Source: Desulfobacteraceae bacterium
GTDB lineage: Bacteria > Desulfobacterota > Desulfobacteria > Desulfobacterales > Desulfobacteraceae
Assembly (NCBI GenBank): GCA_015486915.1
Contig: WFQS01000342.1
Location: 1-10,920 of the forward strand
Length of the DNA: 10,920 nt
Direction: 5' to 3'
Below are positions 6,284 through 10,920 of this stretch, piece after piece (position 1 is the stretch's first letter; the number at the start of each line of letters is the position of its first letter). A model generated the notes under the pieces. It was not told where the DNA came from, searched no databases, and saw only the letters and a list, made by a program, of their open reading frames with translations. The translations under genes were made by a program, and so were the position numbers.

Positions 6284-8038
6284 ATGGTATCTGAAAAATT
6301 AAATAACAGTGATGATATCTTTATCCATCCCACATCTGAAGTTGATTGGAATGTGAAAATAGGTGCAGGCACTAAAGTATGGCATTTTTCCCATCTTCTT
6401 AAAAATACTGTCATAGGAAAAAGCTGCAATATCGGTCAGAATGTTGTCGTCGGGCCTGATGTTATTGTAGGGGACGGCTGCAAAATTCAGAATAATGTTT
6501 CCGTATATAAAGGGGTAAGGCTTGAAGAAAACGTTTTTTGCGGGCCATCGGTGGTTTTTACCAATGTCTTTAATCCAAGATCCCATATCCGGAGGATGGA
6601 TGAGATACGTTCCACTCTGATAAAAAAAGGAGCATCACTTGGAGCTAACTCAACAATTGTATGCGGCGTGACAATCGGCAGGTATGCGTTTGTGGGGGCA
6701 GGTGCCGTTGTAACGAGGGATGTTCCGGATCATGCCCTTATCATGGGCAATCCTGCAAAGCAGACCGGATGGGTATGTGAGTGCGGAAACAAACTTGATC
6801 ATAATGGTAAGTGCAACATCTGTTCAAGAATTTTTGATTTACATGCCTGCGATAAAGAATGTCCTGGTCCTGATAACGGCAACAATTCCGGAATCTCTGC
6901 ACCCATTGCTTTTGTGGATCTTGCTGCCCAGCAGAAACTGATATTATCCGAAATAGAAAAAAATATAAGGGCTGTACTGAACCATGGCAGATATATAATG
7001 GGACCTGAAATCGCAGAACTTGAAAAAAGGCTTGCTGATTTTGCGGAAGTCAAACATGCTATTGCATGCGGTTCAGGAACAGATGCCCTGCTCATGGCAC
7101 TTTTGGCCTTCAATATTGGTAAAGGTGATGCCGTCTTTACCACTCCGTTTACTTTTGCAGCAACTGCTGAAGTTATCAGGCTTGCAGGAGCCACTCCGGT
7201 ATTTGTTGATATTGATCAGGTAAGTTTTAATATTTCAACAAAAAAGCTGGAACAGGCGGTCAGGCAGGTTGCAGCATCGGGCAATCTTATTCCAAAGGCA
7301 GTAATTCCGGTTGATCTTTTTGGTCTTCCCTGTGATTACGATGAAATAAACTACATTGCTTCTCAATATAAGCTGAGCGTGATAGCAGACTCTGCACAGT
7401 CCTTTGGCAGTGAGTATAAGGGCAGAAAAGCAGGAACCTTCGGTGATATATCCTGCACGTCTTTTTTCCCTGCCAAACCCCTTGGCTGCTATGGTGATGG
7501 CGGAGCTGTGTTTACAGATTCAGATGATCTTGCAGAAAAACTTGCTTCAATACGGGTGCATGGCAAAGGCAAGGATAAATACGATAATATCCGCCTGGGG
7601 CTTAATGCACGCATGGATACTATTCAGGCGGCAGTTCTTCTTGCAAAGCTCGATATTTTTCCCGGAGAGATTGAAAAGCGCAGGCAGGTTGCAGAGCGTT
7701 ATTCGCAAATGCTGCAATCCCGCCATATTCCACTGACTCTTCCCGTTATACCGGACGAAAGAAAGAGTGCCTGGGCACAGTTTTCCGTTCTGACTGATAG
7801 CAATGAAACCAGGTTTAATCTTCAGGAAAATTTAAAAAAACATAAAATTCCAACTGCAATCTACTATCCTGTTCCTTTACATCTTCAGCCTGTTTATGCA
7901 GATTTGGGCTATAAAGCATGTGACTTTCCCGTTGCAGAAAATTGTGCATCCCGGATATTAAGTCTTCCAATGCATCCATATCTGACACAGCAGGATCAAT
8001 TAAAAATATGTACCGTCATCAATGATTATAAAAGTTAA
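6284..8038 (+). CDS. WbpD-WbpE fusion: left-handed beta-helix N-acetyltransferase joined to a PLP aminotransferase
   Basis: One 584-residue frame joins two enzymes that are usually separate. Residues about 14-160 are a hexapeptide-repeat left-handed beta-helix acetyltransferase ([59 protein letters not shown]), matching WbpD/WlbB, which acetylates the 3-amino group from acetyl-CoA. Residues 164-193 hold a zinc-ribbon-like set (C165, C167, C177, C180, then C189 and C193). Residues about 207-583 are a DegT/DnrJ/EryC1/StrS aminotransferase matching WbpE/WlbC: FVDLAAQQ (210-217), ACGSGTDAL (261-269), D369 in IADSAQSFG, and PLP lysine K398 in [15 protein letters not shown]. This half transaminates the 3-keto sugar, normally from glutamate. 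The frame is continuous with no stop between halves, so the fusion is real if the assembly is correct. It starts 30 bp after the epimerase gene; GTGGA lies upstream of the ATG. Confidence 0.93.
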   Translation: MVSEKLNNSDDIFIHPTSEVDWNVKIGAGTKVWHFSHLLKNTVIGKSCNIGQNVVVGPDVIVGDGCKIQNNVSVYKGVRLEENVFCGPSVVFTNVFNPRSHIRRMDEIRSTLIKKGASLGANSTIVCGVTIGRYAFVGAGAVVTRDVPDHALIMGNPAKQTGWVCECGNKLDHNGKCNICSRIFDLHACDKECPGPDNGNNSGISAPIAFVDLAAQQKLILSEIEKNIRAVLNHGRYIMGPEIAELEKRLADFAEVKHAIACGSGTDALLMALLAFNIGKGDAVFTTPFTFAATAEVIRLAGATPVFVDIDQVSFNISTKKLEQAVRQVAASGNLIPKAVIPVDLFGLPCDYDEINYIASQYKLSVIADSAQSFGSEYKGRKAGTFGDISCTSFFPAKPLGCYGDGGAVFTDSDDLAEKLASIRVHGKGKDKYDNIRLGLNARMDTIQAAVLLAKLDIFPGEIEKRRQVAERYSQMLQSRHIPLTLPVIPDERKSAWAQFSVLTDSNETRFNLQENLKKHKIPTAIYYPVPLHLQPVYADLGYKACDFPVAENCASRILSLPMHPYLTQQDQLKICTVINDYKS

Positions 8039-8102
8039 AGCCGTTATATATCAGAGCGGTCAAAATTTCTCACCCTTGACTTTGCAGCATATTTTGTCTA
8101 TA

Positions 8103-8141
8103 AAGACCGGGTCTTCAATTACATAAACCTGTTTAACAGGT
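8103..8141. promoter_or_regulatory. Two odd-centred perfect palindromes, possible operator pair
   Basis: AAGACCGGGTCTT (8103-8115) is a 6+1+6 palindrome and ACCTGTTTAACAGGT (8127-8141) is a 7+1+7 palindrome. Their centres are 25 bp apart. Their sequences differ, so they need not bind the same protein. One-base loops are too tight for RNA hairpins, which favours dimeric DNA-binding sites. Confidence 0.35.
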
Positions 8142-8246
8142 AACAGAATCATTTGATACCCCGAATGAGTTTGAAATAAGGGGCCCAGTGAATGCTGACA
8201 ATGATAAATAAAAAAGAGACAATATAGACGGATTTTAAACAAAAAT

Positions 8247-8287
8247 ATTGTAATTACAATCGATTACATACAAAAAAGCAATGTAAT
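8247..8287. promoter_or_regulatory. Repeated ATTAC/GTAAT symmetric elements, possible operator
   Basis: ATTGTAATTACAAT (8247-8260) is a perfect 14-bp palindrome. Next to it, ATTACAT (8263-8269) pairs with ATGTAAT (8281-8287) across 11 bases. The same half-site, roughly ATTAC(A), therefore occurs four times in 41 bp. This is about 70-110 bp upstream of the ABC start at 8357, a sensible place for a regulator or promoter. Confidence 0.35.
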
Positions 8288-8294
8288 TGAAACG

Positions 8295-8321
8295 GCGGAG
8301 CTATATAAAGTGTACCTCCGC
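8295..8321 (+). promoter_or_regulatory. Leader hairpin GCGGAG / CTCCGC
   Basis: GCGGAG (8295-8300) can pair with CTCCGC (8316-8321) around a 15-base AT-rich loop. It lies 36 bases before the ABC start codon, so it could be an RNA structure in the leader. No T-run follows, so it is not a standard terminator. Confidence 0.3.
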
Positions 8322-8356
8322 ACAGAACCTGCCCCGGTAAATTTTTCACATGACTT

Positions 8357-10291
8357 ATGCATAGAGAAAACCAATCCACTTACAACTATATCGAGGCATT
8401 TCGCTGGATATACTCCCGCCTTCAGCCCCATCGGAAAAAGCAGTTCTGGATTCTTTTTGCGCTTATGGCATTTGCAGCTTTGATTGAAACTGCTGCTCTT
8501 GGTTCTGTTGCTTTTTTTGCATCTGCGGTTACAGATTCCAAGGCTGTTTTGTCTTCGAGATATGTTGTTTTCGCAAAACATATGATAGATTGTGATTTTT
8601 TCAATAATTCAAAGGGACTGATTATCTTTTCCAGTGTTATTGTGGTTGCACTCATTACAGCCAAAAATAGTGCCAGGGCAATCGTAAATTACTGGATAAC
8701 GCGTTTTGGCGCAGGTATTGAAGCTTATTTCGGTGAGATCCTTTTAAAGGGCTTTCTTGAGCTGCCATATCAATGGCATATCAAATCCAACTCAGCAGAT
8801 CTTGTTAATGCGGTTCAATGGCGTACTTACCTTGGAAGAAATTTTTTTACGCCGTGTCTTACCATTTTTAATAATATTCTGATGGTTGTAATAATGCTCA
8901 CAGCTCTTTTTATTGTTCAGCCTGCTGTTTCTGTTATAGTTCTCATTGTCCTTGGCAGTTCTGCGTATTTTATTTACACTGTAATTAAAAGACAATTGGA
9001 CAGGGTTGCAACGGTGGCAAGGGATTATATGCTCAAAATAAATAAAGAAGTTACCATGGCTGTTCATGGGATCAAGGATGTTAAAATATCCAGGAGTGAA
9101 AATACATTTGTGTCAAAGTTTGTTAAAAAAGCTGTGCCATTGTCAAAAATTTTCGGTATTCAGGTTTTTTACAGTGGCTCTCCTGTATTAATTTTAGAGA
9201 CAATTGGTTTTGCCATGCTCTGCCTGTCAATCTGTTTAATGCTTTTATGGGGTAAAACTTCTACAGCGTATGCAACAGGGACCATGACTCTTCTTGCAGT
9301 TACTGCATGGAAAGCATTACCTGCTGTGAATCAGATCCTTGGCAGTATAACAACAGCGAGGAATTCCCTTCCCTATATTGCAAATGAGGCGCAATACTTT
9401 ACCCTTATTGAGGCTGAAAATCAGGCTGCACAGCAGGTTGAACCACTGGGTTCAAATCAGGCTGAGCAACAGGCTGTAAATAAAATTGAGCAACAGGTAA
9501 AAAATAGGAATAAAAATCAGGTTATGCAGGATGAGACTGGAAAAAATATTAAAACAGTTACTGCAAATTATAAATTTGAATTTTCAAAAAGTATTCAATT
9601 CAGGCAAGTCTATTTTGCATATCAGACTAATGGCATAGAAGTTATCCATAACATGAATTTCAAAATTGAAAAAGGTCATACCATTGGCATCATAGGAACT
9701 TCAGGTGCAGGGAAAAGTACGTTGGTGGATATTTTAATAGGACTTTTGAAACCATCAGAAGGTGCAATACTCATTGACGGCAGGCGCTTAACCCGTGAAT
9801 TGCTTCCAAAATGGTTAAATATTACCGGATATGTCCCCCAATCGCCATATATATATGACGGTACGCTTGCAGAAAACGTTGCATTTGGCATGGAAAATAA
9901 TAAAATAGATAAAAACCGTGTTATGGAATGCTGCACAATGGCATCCATGGATGATTTTATTCATGATTTACCGGATAACATAGATTCATTTGTGGGTGAG
10001 CGCGGGGTAAAGCTTTCAGGCGGACAACAGCAGAGGCTTGCCATAGCAAGGGCGCTTTATAAAAATCCGGAAATTATGATTTTTGATGAAGCCACAAGCT
10101 CCCTTGATACAAAAAGTGAAAAGGCAATCCAGAGAACAATTTACAGTTTTAAAGGAAAACAGACTCTTTTTATCATTGCCCACAGACTAACCACTGTTGA
10201 GGATTGCGATAAGATTATCTGGCTTGAAAAAGGCAGGATCAGGATGATGGGGAGCCCCGGAGAGATCCTTTCAGCATATCAGGCCGCTTAA
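8357..10291 (+). CDS. PglK/MsbA-like ABC exporter, candidate lipid-linked glycan flippase
   Basis: The 644-residue half-transporter has an N-terminal membrane domain (helices near 30-56, 88-103, 168-185, 188-210, 277-298 and about 306-328) and a C-terminal ATPase. The nucleotide-binding motifs are intact: Walker A GTSGAGKST (447-455), Q-loop Q495, signature LSGGQ (553-557), Walker B IMIFDE (573-578, E578), D-loop SSLD (581-584) and switch H609. Placement in a glycan cluster suggests a PglK-like role: flipping an undecaprenyl-linked oligosaccharide with ATP hydrolysis. An MsbA-type lipid or peptide exporter is the alternative. The stretch between the two domains (about 352-400) is unusually long, glutamine-rich and repetitive. 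The start is the only one available, because an in-frame TGA lies at 8351-8353; no clear ribosome binding site precedes it. At 318 bp from the fusion gene it may be a separate transcript. Confidence 0.88.
   Translation: MHRENQSTYNYIEAFRWIYSRLQPHRKKQFWILFALMAFAALIETAALGSVAFFASAVTDSKAVLSSRYVVFAKHMIDCDFFNNSKGLIIFSSVIVVALITAKNSARAIVNYWITRFGAGIEAYFGEILLKGFLELPYQWHIKSNSADLVNAVQWRTYLGRNFFTPCLTIFNNILMVVIMLTALFIVQPAVSVIVLIVLGSSAYFIYTVIKRQLDRVATVARDYMLKINKEVTMAVHGIKDVKISRSENTFVSKFVKKAVPLSKIFGIQVFYSGSPVLILETIGFAMLCLSICLMLLWGKTSTAYATGTMTLLAVTAWKALPAVNQILGSITTARNSLPYIANEAQYFTLIEAENQAAQQVEPLGSNQAEQQAVNKIEQQVKNRNKNQVMQDETGKNIKTVTANYKFEFSKSIQFRQVYFAYQTNGIEVIHNMNFKIEKGHTIGIIGTSGAGKSTLVDILIGLLKPSEGAILIDGRRLTRELLPKWLNITGYVPQSPYIYDGTLAENVAFGMENNKIDKNRVMECCTMASMDDFIHDLPDNIDSFVGERGVKLSGGQQQRLAIARALYKNPEIMIFDEATSSLDTKSEKAIQRTIYSFKGKQTLFIIAHRLTTVEDCDKIIWLEKGRIRMMGSPGEILSAYQAA
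9410..9535 (+). repeat. Degenerate glutamine-rich repeats inside the ABC transporter gene
   Basis: Within the linker the DNA repeats short units: AATCAGGCT occurs at about 9418 and 9456, AATCAGGTT near 9514, and GAGCAACAGG at about 9464 and 9488. The encoded residues (352-393) alternate NQA, AQQV, EQQA, EQQV and NQV motifs. They separate the membrane and ATPase domains, where related exporters have only a short link. The pattern suggests expansion by slippage or short duplications. Confidence 0.6.
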
Positions 10292-10307
10292 TATTCAAAG
10301 CCAGTAG

Positions 10308-10335
10308 TGTCCGGTTTGCAAATCCGCCCCGGACA
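10308..10335. repeat. Hairpin TGTCCGG / CCGGACA after the ABC gene
   Basis: TGTCCGG (10308-10314) and CCGGACA (10329-10335) are perfect inverted repeats around 14 bases, starting 17 bp after the ABC stop codon. It could act as a 3' end structure, although no T-run follows directly. The AGTGTCCGGTTT-like arm also resembles the ends of some insertion sequences or MITEs, but no transposase or second full end is present. Confidence 0.4.
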
Positions 10336-10345
10336 TCACCATTGA

Positions 10346-10380
10346 GCCAAAATTTTTACAAAACTGGCCAAAATTTGGCC
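10346..10380. repeat. GCCAAAATTT direct repeats with a 15-bp palindrome
   Basis: GCCAAAATTT occurs at 10346-10355 and 10367-10376, 21 bp apart, which is two helical turns. The second copy is part of the perfect palindrome GGCCAAAATTTGGCC (10366-10380, one-base centre). It may be a binding site or a mobile-element remnant. Confidence 0.35.
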
Positions 10381-10381
10381 G

Positions 10382-10459
10382 TCACCCAGGGCAGCACAAG
10401 ATAACGGGTATTATTTGGGACAAAATGAAGTCGAATGATTGTATATCAGATAAAGACAT
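10382..10459 (-). pseudogene. 25-codon fragment repeating the start of the left-edge gene
   Basis: From an ATG at 10459-10457 the reverse strand reads MSLSDIQSF and then departs into unrelated residues (DFILSQII...) before a TGA at 10384-10382. The first nine residues equal those of the gene at 1-78. A larger open frame extends upstream on this strand to 10582, but that part lies opposite the AAA-ATPase-like gene and looks random. This is best read as a remnant left when the gene start was duplicated or split. Confidence 0.5.
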
Positions 10460-10462
10460 GAG
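10434..10462. repeat. 29-bp direct repeat, right copy
   Basis: Identical to 53-81 and in the same orientation, with divergent flanks. The two copies bound about 10.35 kb that contains every complete gene in the window. The copy ends 68 bp before the AAA-ATPase-like gene. Confidence 0.9.
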
Positions 10463-10530
10463 ACGCCGTTTTTTTTTAAAAGATAAAATATTGTTTACCG
10501 CGAATTTTTTGATTGTTTTTGGAGAGAAAA

Positions 10531-10920
10531 ATGATGGAATTATGGGTTGAAATGCAAAAACTCCCAATAGGCATCCAGACATTTAGTGAGATCAGAGAAG
10601 AACGATATGCTTATGTCGACAAAACCGGTCTTGCGGTAGATCTAATGGAGACCGGTAAATATTATTTCCTCTCCCGTCCCCGTCGTTTTGGGAAAAGCCT
10701 GTTCATCTCTACCTTGCAGGCCTTATTTGAGGGGCGCAAGGAACTTTTTAACGGCCTTGCCGCGTATGCCCGCTGGGATTGGGAGACAACCTACCCGGTG
10801 ATTAAAATCAGCTTTGCCGGTGTGGCCCGTACCGTTGCAGACATGAAGCAGGATGTGGAAAATATCCTTCGTTCCAATCAAAAGCGCCTGGGTATAACAT
10901 GCGAGAGTACGGCAGATATC
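10531..10920 (+). CDS. AAA-ATPase-like / PD-(D/E)XK nuclease superfamily protein, 3' end outside the window
   Basis: The first 130 codons are present and the frame runs off the right edge. Residues about 11-70 match the AAA-ATPase_like domain (Pfam PF09820): LPIGIQTFSEIREERYAYVDKT, then the P-loop RPRRFGKSL, which is diagnostic for this family, and an ALFEG motif. Family members are usually about 500-600 residues and end in a PD-(D/E)XK nuclease-like domain (DUF1703), which would lie beyond the window. They are often present in many copies per genome and their role is not established; a mobile-element or defence link is suspected. GGAG at 10521-10524 gives a good ribosome binding site for the ATG at 10531. 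Orientation matches the glycan genes, but a 239-bp gap and the repeats suggest it is a separate unit. Confidence 0.9.
   Translation, partial: MMELWVEMQKLPIGIQTFSEIREERYAYVDKTGLAVDLMETGKYYFLSRPRRFGKSLFISTLQALFEGRKELFNGLAAYARWDWETTYPVIKISFAGVARTVADMKQDVENILRSNQKRLGITCESTADI

Larger units (their letters stand above)
8039..8356. other. 318-bp intergenic stretch rich in palindromes
   Basis: No coding frame in this gap looks real. It carries at least four symmetric elements (8103-8115, 8127-8141, 8247-8260, 8263-8287) and a GC-rich hairpin (8295-8321). No hairpin is followed by a T-run, so I cannot call an intrinsic terminator for the fusion gene. The gap is far longer than the 21-30 bp spacers upstream, so the ABC gene may have its own promoter and regulator. 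Confidence 0.5.

Noticed and set aside
6799..7194. 131-codon open frame on the minus strand across the fusion junction
   Set aside because: It is serine- and alanine-rich shadow sequence opposite the aminotransferase start; nothing suggests a real gene.
8295..8340. Intrinsic terminator after the fusion gene
   Set aside because: The hairpin at 8295-8321 is real but is not followed by a T-run, and it lies over 250 bp from the stop codon.
1..10920. CRISPR array, tRNA, rRNA or riboswitch
   Set aside because: I found no regularly spaced repeats, no cloverleaf-like segment and no recognisable riboswitch core in any gap.

Overview
The window reads as part of a polysaccharide or protein-glycan biosynthesis locus from a Gram-negative, AT-rich bacterium. 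The best guess is a sulfate-reducing-type Desulfobacterota (Desulfobacteraceae-like). This rests on the style of the proteins, a textbook sigma-54 promoter, and an AAA-ATPase-like/PD-(D/E)XK family gene of the sort expanded in such genomes. It is inference, since no marker gene is present.

Layout. The left edge (1-78, minus strand) holds the first 26 codons of a gene that runs out of the window. A gene-free stretch (82-431) ends in a near-perfect sigma-54 promoter (401-417), followed at once by a secreted CAP-domain protein with a C-terminal SdrD-B-like domain (432-1379). A 455-bp gap (1380-1834) contains what may be a decayed reading frame. Then come six plus-strand genes: a GT2 polyprenyl-phosphate-type glycosyltransferase with a membrane tail (1835-2824), a GT4 glycosyltransferase (2884-4065), a WbpB/WlbA-type UDP-sugar 3-dehydrogenase (4184-5119), a WbpI-type UDP-sugar 2-epimerase (5141-6253), a natural WbpD-WbpE fusion of acetyltransferase and aminotransferase (6284-8038), and, after a palindrome-rich 318-bp gap, a PglK/MsbA-like ABC flippase (8357-10291). 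The right end carries hairpins, a second copy of a 29-bp repeat also found at the left edge, a 25-codon reverse-strand gene fragment, and the 5' end of an AAA-ATPase-like gene (10531 to the edge).

How the genes fit together. WbpB, WbpE, WbpD and WbpI are the consecutive enzymes that turn UDP-GlcNAcA into UDP-ManNAc(3NAc)A, a 2,3-diacetamido uronic acid donor. All four activities are here in three genes. The GT4 and GT2 enzymes could place this or other sugars on an undecaprenyl carrier, and the ABC protein could flip the lipid-linked glycan across the inner membrane. UDP-GlcNAc 6-dehydrogenase (WbpA), an initiating phosphoglycosyltransferase, a polymerase and a ligase or oligosaccharyltransferase are not in the window.

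The most notable points are the two-enzyme fusion with a CxC...CxxC linker, the glutamine-rich repetitive insert inside the ABC transporter, the sigma-54 promoter with almost no 5' leader, and the 29-bp direct repeat that duplicates a gene start at both ends of the roughly 10.4-kb segment.
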